From NCBI RefSeq assembly GCF_014696675.1, contig NZ_JACJQN010000002.1:124001-188000 (forward strand): a stretch of DNA of 64,000 nucleotides. The letters are read 5' to 3'. The notes under the pieces are model-generated. The model saw only the letters and a program-made list of their open reading frames with translations, was not told where the DNA came from and did no database searches. Of this stretch, positions 53,455 to 63,216 are shown piece after piece; the first letter of the stretch is position 1, and each line of letters begins with the position of its first letter. Source of the DNA: Phormidium tenue FACHB-1052. Its GTDB lineage: Bacteria > Cyanobacteriota > Cyanobacteriia > Phormidesmidales > Phormidesmidaceae. The translations under genes were made by a program, and so were the position numbers.

Positions 53455-55413
53455 ATGGATACTTCCTTTGCCCTCACCCTACAGATTGTGCTCACGGTGC
53501 TGGCCGGAGTTACTGCGCAGGTCATTGGGGAAGTAGCCAGGGTTCCCAGCATTATTTTTTTGCTGCTGTTTGGCATTGGTTTGGGGCCAGATGGCATTGG
53601 GTTACTCCATCCTCAAGACTTAGGCATTGGGCTAGAGGTCATTGTGGCCCTTAGCGTGGCGCTAATTCTCTTTGAGGGCGGGTTAAGCCTAGAGTTGAGT
53701 GAACTCGGCCAGGTGTCGAACAGTCTGCGCAACCTGGTTACTATCGGTATCTTTGTCACCCTGATTGGCGGTGGTATGGCAGCCCACTGGCTGGGAGAGT
53801 TTCCCTGGTCGCTAGCATTTCTTTACGCTTCGCTGATAGTGGTGACTGGCCCTACCGTAATCGGGCCGCTGCTGCGTCAGGTAGCGGTCGATCGCAAGGT
53901 AGCCACCCTATTAGAGGGCGAAGGCGTGCTGATTGATCCGATTGGAGCCATCCTAGCGGTAGTGGTGCTCGACATTATTCTCAACGGGGACGCCGATCCC
54001 ACTACAGTGGTTGGCGGCTTGATTTTGCGATTGAGCATTGGCACGCTGATTGGCATAGTCGGCGGCGGCCTGATGGGTCTTTTGCTGAAGCAGGCCAGCT
54101 TTTTGGGAGAAGATCTGCGCAACCTCGTTGTGCTGGCAGGGCTATGGGGCCTATTTGGGCTGGCCCAGAGCATTCGTAGTGAGGCAGGGCTAATGACTGC
54201 CGTAGTAGCAGGCATGATGGTGCGCTGGCTGTCGGTGCCCGACGAGCGGCTGTTGCGTCGGTTTAAGGGACAGCTGACGGTGCTGGCGGTGTCGGTACTG
54301 TTTATTTTGCTAGCGGCAGACCTGTCAATTGCCAGCGTGTTTGCCCTGGGTCAAGGAGCGGTTTTGACGGTGCTAATGCTGATGGTGGTAGTACGCCCAG
54401 TGAATGTCTGGCTGTGCACCCGCTCCAGCGATTTGAACTGGCGTCAAAAGCTGTTTTTAGGCTGGGTTGCCCCCCGCGGCATTGTGTCGGCCTCGGTGGC
54501 CTCTCTGTTTGCTATTTTGCTGACTGAGCGGGGCATCAGTGGGGGAGAAGCCATCAAGGCTCTGGTGTTTCTCACCATCATTATGACGGTGATGGTGCAG
54601 GGGCTGACCGCTCGGTTCGTAGCGGGTTGGCTGGGCATTACCAAGGCGGCAGCGGTAGGAGCCGTAATTGTCGGGTGCAGCCCGCTCAGTTTGTTAATCG
54701 CTCGCCTGATCAAGGAATACGGCGACCCGGTAGTCATCATAGACACTAACGATGCCGCCTGTGATGCTGCCGAAAAGGAGGGCATTGAGCTTTTGATTAG
54801 CAGCGCCCTCGATCGCGATGTCTTAGAACGAGCGGGTCTGGATAAAGCCGGCACTTTTCTGGCCATGACCAAAAACGGCGAAGTCAATGCTGTAGTAGCG
54901 CAGCGGGCACTGGAGGAATTTCAACCGGCTCGAGTGGTGGCGGTGGTGCCTCAAGAAAAGAGCTTGGGCGATCTGCCGAATCAGGGACAGCTAAAGGGAG
55001 CGCAAACCCCTCGCCTAGCCCTTAGGCAGTGGAATGCTTACCTCAGCGATGGGGAGGTGCGCCTGGGCGAGACCTGGCTGCGGCAAGAGAATAGTCAGCT
55101 TCAACAGGCTCACCTAGCTACGCTGGTGGACAACGGTGCCCTGGTGCCCCTGCTGGTGGAGCGCGACGATGCGCTGCGAGTTGCCCTAGGGCAAGACCGG
55201 TGGGAGGTGGGCGATCGCCTCATTTACCTCTGGCATGACTCCAAACCCAAACTGCTCAGACAGCTTGCGGGCGGCATTCAGCCAACTCGGCTCACCCTAG
55301 AGACATTGCCCGTGGTCGAGGCCGTGCCCCCAGCGCCAAAGGAGTCTTTAGCAGAAACTGCCATAGCAGCAACACTCGTGTCTGAAGGGCCAGTTTCGTC
55401 AGATTCTAGATAA
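53455..55413 (+). CDS. CPA1-type cation:proton antiporter with TrkA-N domain
   Basis: 652 residues from ATG 53455 (a GTG at 53437 would add 6). About 12 membrane helices (~1-390), with the LFGIGLGPDG, EGGLSLELSEL and GEGVLIDPIGAIL motifs of NhaP/KefB-like exchangers, followed by a nucleotide-binding RCK (TrkA-N) domain (~405-520) and a C-terminal tail. Exchanges Na+ or K+ for H+; ion preference is not visible. Confidence 0.88.
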   Translation: MDTSFALTLQIVLTVLAGVTAQVIGEVARVPSIIFLLLFGIGLGPDGIGLLHPQDLGIGLEVIVALSVALILFEGGLSLELSELGQVSNSLRNLVTIGIFVTLIGGGMAAHWLGEFPWSLAFLYASLIVVTGPTVIGPLLRQVAVDRKVATLLEGEGVLIDPIGAILAVVVLDIILNGDADPTTVVGGLILRLSIGTLIGIVGGGLMGLLLKQASFLGEDLRNLVVLAGLWGLFGLAQSIRSEAGLMTAVVAGMMVRWLSVPDERLLRRFKGQLTVLAVSVLFILLAADLSIASVFALGQGAVLTVLMLMVVVRPVNVWLCTRSSDLNWRQKLFLGWVAPRGIVSASVASLFAILLTERGISGGEAIKALVFLTIIMTVMVQGLTARFVAGWLGITKAAAVGAVIVGCSPLSLLIARLIKEYGDPVVIIDTNDAACDAAEKEGIELLISSALDRDVLERAGLDKAGTFLAMTKNGEVNAVVAQRALEEFQPARVVAVVPQEKSLGDLPNQGQLKGAQTPRLALRQWNAYLSDGEVRLGETWLRQENSQLQQAHLATLVDNGALVPLLVERDDALRVALGQDRWEVGDRLIYLWHDSKPKLLRQLAGGIQPTRLTLETLPVVEAVPPAPKESLAETAIAATLVSEGPVSSDSR

Positions 55414-55464
55414 GCTGGATTCTTTTAACGCTATGACGCTCCAGTCTTCATCTGCATCGACCTT

Positions 55465-56208
55465 ATGGCTTCTAACTCACTTCACGGTTCAGCGCTCGGT
55501 ACGCTGACGGGCATCGGCGTTGGCCCTGGAGACCCTGACTTAATTACGCTCAAAGCGCTCAAGTGTCTTCAGGCGGCTGAGGTTGTGGCCTTTCCCCAGG
55601 GGCGCAGCGGTCGCCCCGGTTTGGCCCAGACTATCATCGCGCCCCATCTGGGGCAGCAACAGCTACTGCCGCTTGAGTTTCCCTACATCTTCGACCCCGA
55701 CCAGCTCACTAGCGCTTGGCAGCAGGCGGGCGATCGCGTCTGGCACTGTCTCAGCCAAGGTCAAAACGTAGTGTTTGCCTGTGAAGGCGATCTCAGCTTT
55801 TACGGCACCTTCAACTACCTGGCCTTGAGCCTTGAGCGTCGGTACCCAGCCGCACAAATCAACCGTATTCCTGGTATTTGCTCACCGATGGCAGCGGTCA
55901 GCGCCCTTGGGTTGCCGCTTACGGTGCAATCAGACAAGCTAGTCATACTGCCTGCTCTTTATACAGTGGATGAGCTAGACGCTATTTTGGCCTGGGCGGA
56001 TGTCGTGGTGCTGCTCAAGGTGGGGTCAGTCTATAACCAGGTTTGGCAGTTGCTACAGCAGCGTCATCTCTTGGCGCATAGCTGGGTCATTGTCAATGCC
56101 ACCCAGTCCACCCAGACGGTCTATCGCCCCCTCACACCATACCCCGATCTAGACCTACCGTACTTTTCGCTGATGGTCATAAGGTCGGGGGCAAATCCGC
56201 TACCCTAG
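55465..56208 (+). CDS. cobI: Precorrin-2 C20-methyltransferase (CobI/CbiL)
   Basis: 247 residues. LTGIGVGPGDPDLITLKALK is the SAM-binding motif of cobalamin methyltransferases, followed by FPQGRSGRPGLAQ and the FACEGDLSFYGTF block. Methylates C20 of precorrin-2 in vitamin B12 synthesis. No B12 riboswitch is evident upstream. Confidence 0.92.
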   Translation: MASNSLHGSALGTLTGIGVGPGDPDLITLKALKCLQAAEVVAFPQGRSGRPGLAQTIIAPHLGQQQLLPLEFPYIFDPDQLTSAWQQAGDRVWHCLSQGQNVVFACEGDLSFYGTFNYLALSLERRYPAAQINRIPGICSPMAAVSALGLPLTVQSDKLVILPALYTVDELDAILAWADVVVLLKVGSVYNQVWQLLQQRHLLAHSWVIVNATQSTQTVYRPLTPYPDLDLPYFSLMVIRSGANPLP

Positions 56209-56279
56209 AGAGGACTAGGAACCCAGATGTATAGGGTCAAGTCAATACATCTTAGCGATCGCAAACAGCACAGTACGGC

Positions 56280-57431
56280 ATGAATTCACCTAACGCGCCC
56301 AGGCTAAACCAACTGCTCAAAACCGCCCGTCAACCCCAGTGGATAGCAGCGCTATTGTCCTTAGGGTTTCACGTCGTGCTGTTTGCAGCTGGCCCCTCCT
56401 TTTCCAGCCTAAGCGCCACCGCCATGGGAGAAAGCGATTCAAACTCAGAAGAGCGTCGGGTTCCTTTAATTGAGCTTACCCCCGAGGAGCAAAATCGTCT
56501 GCCCGACTTTTCAACCCCCGCCTATTCTTTGGACGGCGGAGACGATTTGTTTAGTTTGCTTCCTCCCTCAGGCAGCAGTCTACCCCTTGAACCCGGCTCA
56601 GACTTCGGTGCGTCCTTGGCGATCCCTGCCCCTAGATTGCCCTCCAACCCTTTCCCTTCAGGTATCTCACCCTATACCTCCCCAGGCCGCTCCTCCATAA
56701 CGCTGTCCCCTCGCCGTACCCCTTTCCCCGCGTCACCTAACAGAGGCGCGATCCGTCGCCCGGCTGGGCCTCCCGCTGGAGATACTGCATCCCCAGCAGC
56801 TTCAACACCAACTGCCGGGCCGTCAGAAGAGACAACCGAAAATAGTGCCGCTGATTTGGAATCAACCCAAGGCGCTGAGCAGAGCACTGAGAGCAGCAGT
56901 ACTCCACTAAACCCGACAAACCCTGGCACCCCCCCAGACGGGCAAGAAACCGAGCCAGCGAATGAACTGCTAGCTCGGGTCGAGTTTAACGAAGCCCAAA
57001 CCAGCGCCAGTGAAGTCGAAATTGCCAAGGCAGCCTGGCTACAATCTGTTCAAGAAAAATTAGGAGATGGGGTCGCCGAAGTTGCTGAACCCATCGTTCT
57101 CAAAGTTCCCTACAGCGGTCGCCTCTGCCTATCTCCTGAGCCTGCCGATGGGCTACTGGGGGTAGTCGGCTTACCCGGTGAAACTAGCGACAGCCTTGAA
57201 CTATGGACGACAGTCCTAAAAAGTACAGGTTACCCGTTCTTAAACCAAGCCGCCGAACAGGCACTTCAAAACCTTCAGCAACAAAGTGATAACGACACGT
57301 TGGCAGCTAATACTTTGTATCAGGTCACGGTAGAAGTAGAATACGACGACCAAAACTGCATCAGTCGTGAGGCTCTCCTGCAATCGCGTACAGGTGCATC
57401 AGAAGAACCCAATAACTCAACCGCTGAGTAA
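56280..57431 (+). CDS. TonB-like envelope protein
   Basis: 383 residues: one N-terminal membrane helix (~21-40, WIAALLSLGFHVVLF), a ~200-residue Pro/Ser/Thr-rich linker typical of TonB-type proteins, and a C-terminal ~110-residue domain with a TonB-like VLKSTGYPFLNQAAEQAL segment. Possibly transduces energy to outer-membrane transporters; no TonB-dependent receptor, ExbB or ExbD genes are nearby. Assigned by architecture. Confidence 0.65.
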   Translation: MNSPNAPRLNQLLKTARQPQWIAALLSLGFHVVLFAAGPSFSSLSATAMGESDSNSEERRVPLIELTPEEQNRLPDFSTPAYSLDGGDDLFSLLPPSGSSLPLEPGSDFGASLAIPAPRLPSNPFPSGISPYTSPGRSSITLSPRRTPFPASPNRGAIRRPAGPPAGDTASPAASTPTAGPSEETTENSAADLESTQGAEQSTESSSTPLNPTNPGTPPDGQETEPANELLARVEFNEAQTSASEVEIAKAAWLQSVQEKLGDGVAEVAEPIVLKVPYSGRLCLSPEPADGLLGVVGLPGETSDSLELWTTVLKSTGYPFLNQAAEQALQNLQQQSDNDTLAANTLYQVTVEVEYDDQNCISREALLQSRTGASEEPNNSTAE

Positions 57432-57492
57432 GAGTTTTTAGATGGTCGAGCTGTTGAAACTGGTCTTCAGCGCCTAGCAATTTAATTAAACA

Positions 57493-57527
57493 AGTCCCAG
57501 CAAAATTGAGGAAATCTCACTGGGACT
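57493..57527 (-). terminator. Hairpin between convergent TonB-like and ABC exporter genes
   Basis: 8-bp stem AGTCCCAG (57493-57500) / CTGGGACT (57520-57527), 19-nt loop; on the minus strand followed by a T-rich tract. Weak candidate terminator. Confidence 0.4.
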
Positions 57528-57545
57528 CGTTCAATTAGGATTTAT

Positions 57546-59348
57546 CTATTTTTGAGGAGCGAGAACGACATCAGCGTAGGTTCCCGATCGCGCTACTGTG
57601 CCTTTATCGAGAACATAGATGCGATCGCAGTGCTCAATTGTTGATAACCGATGGGCAATGATTATCAGAGTCTTAGAGCCAGCTAAAGCCCTGATCGATT
57701 CGCTAATCAATCGCTCTGTTTCATTGTCTAAAGCAGAAGTCGCTTCGTCTAACACGAGAATTTCTCGCTGATGATAAAGGGCGCGGGCAATGCCAATGCG
57801 CTGGCGTTGTCCGCCGGAAAGACGTACTCCACGCTCACCCACTGCAGTATCAATGCCGTTTGGCAAGTCGTGAACCAACTCTTCTAGCTGAGCTGCTTTG
57901 ATTGCATACCACAAACGTTCACTATCGATCTCAGATTTAGGAACTCCAAAAGCAATATTTTTCTCAATAGTGTCGTCAGTCAAAAAGATAGACTGAGGTA
58001 TATAACCGACTAGCCTTCTCCAGTTTGATAGATCACTATAAATTGATTTTCCATCGAGAAAAATATCACCACTCTGAGGAACCAGAAGGCTTAAAATAAC
58101 ATCCACTAGAGTTGTTTTTCCTGCCCCTGACTGACCAATAAGCCCAATAGATTCTCCTCGCCTAATCTCCATAGAAACGCCCACCAGGGAAGGTTTAGGA
58201 GAACTAGGGTACTGATAAAATATGTCGGAAATTTGCAGATTGTTAGAAAAGTCAGAGGAATACTTTTTGTCAGGATGGGGGGAAGAGGTTGTGAGCGAAG
58301 AAGAATTATCGTACTTGCTCAACTCGTTATTCTCAATCTCCTTAAGGTCTAGGTACATCATATCTAAGCTATGAGCAGAGTTCCGCAACCTACCGATACA
58401 TTCTGCCAAGTTACTGGCGGCCGGAATCAATCTCAAGGAAGCAACGGCAAATACACCCATGCTTGCAATTGCTGACTGAAAATCTTGCCCTATAAGTAGT
58501 TGAGAGACGCAGACAAATCCGACGATAGCTGTTATCAACAGAGTCTCAATCATTGTGCGAGGGACAAATTGAGCGCTCTGAAAAAGAATCTCTACTCGAG
58601 CCTCCTCATGTACATGCTCTTCCAATTCCTTGCGAAAATAATTTTCGCACCCAAAGACTCGTGTCTCCTTAATGCCTCCCAACCCGTGATTGACAGCCTT
58701 AATGGTCTCTTCGCGAGCAATGGTCGATAGTTTACCCCATTGCTTCAGTCGCTTTACTAAGAAAGAGAAGACTACAAAAGCGGGTAGAAGAGCAGCCAAC
58801 GAAACCGTCAACAATAAAACATTCGTCTTTGCCATTAACACTAAAAGTGTGGCAACCACAATAATATGAGAAACTGACTCTACCATTGGCAAAGAAACCA
58901 TAAAGCAGAATCGGTGCGTCTCGTTGGTTATCTTATTAATGTAATCCGCAGTATTTCTGGTCAGATGAAAGTCGTAAGGAGCAAGCAGATAAGTATTGAA
59001 AAGACGCTCCTGAACAGCCGCCCTCTGATCAAAAAGAACCTTGTAAGAATAGCGCTTACTGAGAAAGTAAATAGCTCCTTTTATTAAAAATATTACAATG
59101 ATAAATATTCCAAACCACAGAACTAGCTTTTCTAAGCTGCCGAATCCAAAGGCTTGATAGATTCTGCTAAAGGTATTACTTTCTCGAACTACCTTTCCTG
59201 GATCACCAGCCAAATTCAAGAAAGGGCCAATCAAGCCTATACCAAAGGCCTCCAACAGAGATGTGACAAGAAAAATACCAACCAGCCAGATCAGTTGTCG
59301 CTGATGCCCGGAAAAAACATAAAGAAATTTCTGAAAGTAACCCACCAT
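57546..59348 (-). CDS. ABC-type exporter/flippase (half-transporter, PglK/MsbA-like)
   Basis: 600 residues from ATG 59348 (GAGGGAGAG upstream; a further start at 59408 is less likely). Six membrane helices (~1-330), then an ATPase domain: Walker A IGQSGAGKTTL, signature LSGGQRQRIGIARAL, Walker B ILVLDEATSALD. In an exopolysaccharide region it may flip lipid-linked oligosaccharide; this is inference. AT-rich compared with core genes. Confidence 0.85.
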   Translation of the reverse strand: MVGYFQKFLYVFSGHQRQLIWLVGIFLVTSLLEAFGIGLIGPFLNLAGDPGKVVRESNTFSRIYQAFGFGSLEKLVLWFGIFIIVIFLIKGAIYFLSKRYSYKVLFDQRAAVQERLFNTYLLAPYDFHLTRNTADYINKITNETHRFCFMVSLPMVESVSHIIVVATLLVLMAKTNVLLLTVSLAALLPAFVVFSFLVKRLKQWGKLSTIAREETIKAVNHGLGGIKETRVFGCENYFRKELEEHVHEEARVEILFQSAQFVPRTMIETLLITAIVGFVCVSQLLIGQDFQSAIASMGVFAVASLRLIPAASNLAECIGRLRNSAHSLDMMYLDLKEIENNELSKYDNSSSLTTSSPHPDKKYSSDFSNNLQISDIFYQYPSSPKPSLVGVSMEIRRGESIGLIGQSGAGKTTLVDVILSLLVPQSGDIFLDGKSIYSDLSNWRRLVGYIPQSIFLTDDTIEKNIAFGVPKSEIDSERLWYAIKAAQLEELVHDLPNGIDTAVGERGVRLSGGQRQRIGIARALYHQREILVLDEATSALDNETERLISESIRALAGSKTLIIIAHRLSTIEHCDRIYVLDKGTVARSGTYADVVLAPQK

Positions 59349-59408
59349 CTCTCCCTCAAAACAACTGCCAAACTCTGTAGTTAAATTAGTCGAGCAAAAG
59401 CGCCCCAC

Positions 59409-59980
59409 AAACCCTTTAGCCTAATTATTGGGTAACACCAATGCTCTACTGTTTAACTTAGTCACATTTTTTACCTAATTAGCGTCGACTGTTAGTAGCT
59501 TTCATTTTTCTAGCAATCAGTATTTTGATCTCTCTATGCCCACTACTATAGTACCCATAATGACGGAAGAATAGATTTAGCAAGCAAATTATTTATGATG
59601 TTAGAAAATACTTTAAGAAAGCTTCATCTCATCTTCCCACCTCTACAATTTTGTCGTCAGAGGATTTTTTCGCAGAGATTTTGCATTGTCAGAGAAAGTC
59701 AGTCCAGAATAATTCCTACACTCATCAATAGAATTTCACCCCAACAGGCTATTGCTAAAGGGAAAACTGTGGATTTTCATGCAGGCTAGGACTTGCAACC
59801 GTAAGATTTCATCAAATGTTTGTGCCTAGGCCTCACTATATAAAGCACATCCAGGAAAAGGGCAGGGCTTGCCTACATCTAATATAATTACATTTAGCAT
59901 AGCTCCCAAAAGCTTTGTGGTGGTATAGCGACGTAAAACGCTGATATTTGTTCCCGCTTCTTTGTTTAAGCACTGATGCC
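59409..59980. other. AT-rich divergent intergenic region
   Basis: About 570 bp between divergent exporter and polymerase genes; holds their promoters but no convincing gene. A small open frame at 59595-59789 looks fortuitous. Confidence 0.5.
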
Positions 59981-61249
59981 ATGCAAGCTCAAAGACTTAC
60001 CCTTAACGGCAACACCGTAGTCTCCGGAAAACAGATTGACTTTGCGGAGACATGCTTTGCAGTTTTCTATCTATTGTTTTTTGCCGGAGCTTTTGGGTTT
60101 GGAGTAGATCTCGCCAAATCTCCCGTTATTCCAGAATCAATTCTTACCTTGATTCGATACGCTGCTTATGCAGTTGTTTTGCTGTTATTGTCACTGCGCC
60201 CCACAGAAACGCTCAAGACAGCCCTTAGTAACAAATGGGCGCTGGGTTTGATTTTTATTACGTCTATTTCCTTTTTATGGTCTTACGACCCATCAGTCAC
60301 AATAGACTCCATATGGAAAGAATTTCTTCCTATGTTTTTGCTGAGTCTTTATATTGCCTCTAGATTTACGCTAGAACAGCAATTTAAGATCATTCTATGG
60401 GTTCTAGTCATAGTTTTCTTAGAGAGCGTGGCCTTAGCAATCGCGATGCCGGGAGTAGGGCGTCATACGGCGGGTCCTTTTATTGGAAGCTGGAAAGGCG
60501 TATTCGCACAAAAAAATCAGTTTGGTGCGCACTCAACAATGACGCTCATAGCTCTCTATATGTTAGCTAATTATGCTAGAGAGAAGCAGCGATGGGCATT
60601 AATACTTCTCGGAGGATGTTTTGCGGCGTTACTCGTCAGCAGTTCTGTTACAGCATTAACTCTTTCTTTTGTAGGGCTGATACTAACGATTTTTTATCGT
60701 CGTTTTGCTTGGCTGGGTAAACGCTCGGTTCTGCTAGGTGTCTTATTTGTGCTAGTTTCAGTTAGCTTCTTTTATACTTTATTTTCTAACTGGGTAGATA
60801 TCCTTGATTTCTTCGACAGAGATCCTACGCTATCTACACGAACGCTCATCTGGCATCTAGTTATTAATTCAAAAATTCCAGGCAGCCCATATCTTGGCTA
60901 TGGCAGGGGTATTTTTTGGGATTCACCAGCTTTAACAACTGGGTTTGAATCCTTTGCATATCACGTTCCACCACACGCGCACAACGGCTTTTTAGATCTT
61001 ATTCTAGATGTTGGCTTGATCGGCTTCTCTTTCTTTTGTGTTACCTGGTTTATAACCTATGTTAGAGCAGCAAGGCTTGCTTATGATAAGAAAGAAGCGG
61101 CTTATTTGTGGCCTCTTTTATTTTTGTCGATGCTTATTCTGTTCAATACCTTTGAAAGTTATCTCGCTCGTCTGACGACCCTGTATTGGATCATTTTAAT
61201 TATCTTAGCTTTTTCTCTAACTCCAAAGGTTCTTGCATCTAAAGACTAG
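59981..61249 (+). CDS. O-antigen ligase/polymerase (Wzy/WaaL-like) family membrane protein
   Basis: 422 residues from ATG 59981. Around 10-12 membrane helices and the FAQKNQFGAHSTM block with the later periplasmic loop YHVPPHAHNGFLDLILD, typical of O-antigen ligase/polymerase (PF04932) proteins: an HNxxL motif. Polymerises or ligates polysaccharide repeat units. Fits the neighbouring Wza/Wzc genes. Confidence 0.82.
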   Translation: MQAQRLTLNGNTVVSGKQIDFAETCFAVFYLLFFAGAFGFGVDLAKSPVIPESILTLIRYAAYAVVLLLLSLRPTETLKTALSNKWALGLIFITSISFLWSYDPSVTIDSIWKEFLPMFLLSLYIASRFTLEQQFKIILWVLVIVFLESVALAIAMPGVGRHTAGPFIGSWKGVFAQKNQFGAHSTMTLIALYMLANYAREKQRWALILLGGCFAALLVSSSVTALTLSFVGLILTIFYRRFAWLGKRSVLLGVLFVLVSVSFFYTLFSNWVDILDFFDRDPTLSTRTLIWHLVINSKIPGSPYLGYGRGIFWDSPALTTGFESFAYHVPPHAHNGFLDLILDVGLIGFSFFCVTWFITYVRAARLAYDKKEAAYLWPLLFLSMLILFNTFESYLARLTTLYWIILIILAFSLTPKVLASKD

Positions 61250-62089
61250 ATCATTCCTATTGAGCGCTGACAATGTTGTATTTTTAGCCTAGGAAACTTA
61301 AAGGTATTACACAGCAAACTACGTAATGCCTTTGCAGCAGTCTATTTTTTAAATTAAAAATAGGCTAACTTACAGATACTAAGTCTTATGACACATTCAG
61401 CCCAAAATGCTAATTCCATAACCGTTTGACGAATGACATTAAAAATGATTTGACTCGTATCTATCTTAAAAACTGCTCAACACTTTAACAGTGTATTTAT
61501 TAGTCAGACTAAGAGGGCAGTTCAAAGTAATGTGCTGTAGTTTTAGTCACTTACCGATTCCCCATAACCCTTAAAAAAGAGGGGTAAAAGTTCCCTTTTC
61601 ATAGACGTTTACGGCTTCTCAAAGGATACGGGATTCTCCACTCTTGCTATAAGAGACAAGACTTTTCAAACATTTCCCTAAAATGAGAATTGAGCAACAA
61701 CGTTCTTAATATTGGTATAGCAAATAAGGTTATGTATTAACTAAAGAGTCTATTTTTTTGACAGTTAAATTTTGAGTTTTCCACGTTAACTGTCTAATAA
61801 ATACAAAACTTGGACACTAACGCCGGAGAATAAGGTTTGCAGCTATCCTTCACTTCTTAAGAGAGGGATAGAGGATCTCTTACAAGTTTTTCCGTAAATA
61901 GCTGCATTTTAATGAACGGTAAAACATTGTCTTTATGAATAGCCATTATAAAAAACAACTCCTTGCTTATGAAACAAGGAGTTTAGGTTTAATAGAGTGA
62001 CTTTAATTGGAATGCCAACAGATGATCTACTAGCATCCCTAAATTAACAGAGTTTGCTGCTGCAATCAAACCTGGCTCAACATACTTAT
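61250..62089. other. AT-rich gene-free stretch of 0.84 kb
   Basis: No gene is convincing on either strand. It lies between the 3' ends of the O-antigen ligase/polymerase-like and Wza-like genes, and contains the terminator at 61957-61983. May hold remnants of lost genes. Confidence 0.55.
61957..61983 (-). terminator. Intrinsic terminator downstream of the Wza-like gene
   Basis: 9-bp stem AACTCCTTG (61957-61965) / CAAGGAGTT (61975-61983), 9-nt loop, followed on the minus strand by a T-rich tract (TTGTTTTTTATA). Confidence 0.7.
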
Positions 62090-63199
62090 CTAGTCATTAT
62101 TATCAAATATGTTGAAGACATCTAGAATATTAAGAATGCCACCCAAAGGAGCCAGAATTGGAGACAAGGCCCGATTAATGTTGTCAATACCGACTAGATA
62201 ACCTTTTTTCGGTACTAAAATAACATCTCCATCCTGGACTTGATAGTTATCTACCAAACTAGAAAGATCTACTCTTTGTTCTTCAACCTGACCTGTCTCT
62301 GAAAGGCGTACTAGGCGAACTTCTCCTAAAGCCGCATCAGAATTAGGGCCACCAGCAGCAGCGATCGCACCCGCTACCGAACTGTTTGGCTGTATCTGTA
62401 CTTCTCCTGGTTGGACTACGCCGTCGCCAATAACGCGTACTCGAACATTGTCTGGGGCAATACTTGAACTGGCTACCAAAGACTGATCAATCTCAGCACC
62501 GGGCTGTGCTTTAGGTACAAAGATAGAATCTCCATCTCTAAGCACCAAATTATTGCCTTGACCGCCACTGACGATTGCGTCCCATAGGTTGACAGAAATA
62601 TCCTGCACCTGACCATTTGGCAATTGTCGTCGGACAATAACCGACCGGATGTCTGCTGTACGGCGTATCCCACCAGCAGACACTAGGGCAGAGGATAAAG
62701 TTGGTGTTGTTGTAGATGCTGTAATTCGGGCGTTTACGTCCAGTTGGGTTTCAGCTGAGGTTAAACTACTTAGCTGTACAGGCCCAGGACGATAAACCTC
62801 ACCTGCCACATCTACAACTACTGGACGTAGCGCCGTTAAGCTAACATTGACGACTGGATTTACCAGATAGGCATTAAGACCTTGAGTAATTTCTTCGGAC
62901 AAGTTATCGACAGTTTTTCCGGCTGCTCGAATAGACCCTAGAAAGGGAAAAGGCATTGTACCATCAGGCAAAACTACCCGTGAACCAGTAAATTCCTCAT
63001 AGCCGAAGACTTCAATAGCAACTTGATCACCAGCTCCTAGAATGTAGTTTCCAGGAGCTTGCGAAGCTTGGAGATCGATGATCGGAGCATTAAATTCCGT
63101 CGATTGTTGAGCATGTACTACCCCAAAACTCCATAGACAGTTATGAGCTAATGCAGCTGAGAGCGAAATTAGCGCAATAGAACGTTTATCTAGTTTCAT
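62090..63199 (-). CDS. Wza-like polysaccharide export protein with SLBB repeats
   Basis: 369 residues. Signal peptide (~1-31, ending VHAQ). Poly-export domain (YILGAGDQVAIEVFGYEEFTG, VLPDGTMPFPFLG) and SLBB-like repeats (residues ~125-335). Wza proteins form the outer-membrane channel for capsule or exopolysaccharide. In an operon with the Wzc-like gene upstream (17-bp gap). Confidence 0.92.
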   Translation of the reverse strand: MKLDKRSIALISLSAALAHNCLWSFGVVHAQQSTEFNAPIIDLQASQAPGNYILGAGDQVAIEVFGYEEFTGSRVVLPDGTMPFPFLGSIRAAGKTVDNLSEEITQGLNAYLVNPVVNVSLTALRPVVVDVAGEVYRPGPVQLSSLTSAETQLDVNARITASTTTPTLSSALVSAGGIRRTADIRSVIVRRQLPNGQVQDISVNLWDAIVSGGQGNNLVLRDGDSIFVPKAQPGAEIDQSLVASSSIAPDNVRVRVIGDGVVQPGEVQIQPNSSVAGAIAAAGGPNSDAALGEVRLVRLSETGQVEEQRVDLSSLVDNYQVQDGDVILVPKKGYLVGIDNINRALSPILAPLGGILNILDVFNIFDNND

Positions 63200-63216
63200 A
63201 GTCTTAAGCGATAAAT

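Noticed and set aside
49600-56280. FMN riboswitch before ribF or cobalamin riboswitch before cobI
   Set aside because: No conserved core blocks of either class could be seen in the short leaders.
59595-59789. Small + strand frame of 64 codons between exporter and polymerase genes
   Set aside because: No ribosome site and no family resemblance; intergenic AT-rich DNA readily gives such frames.
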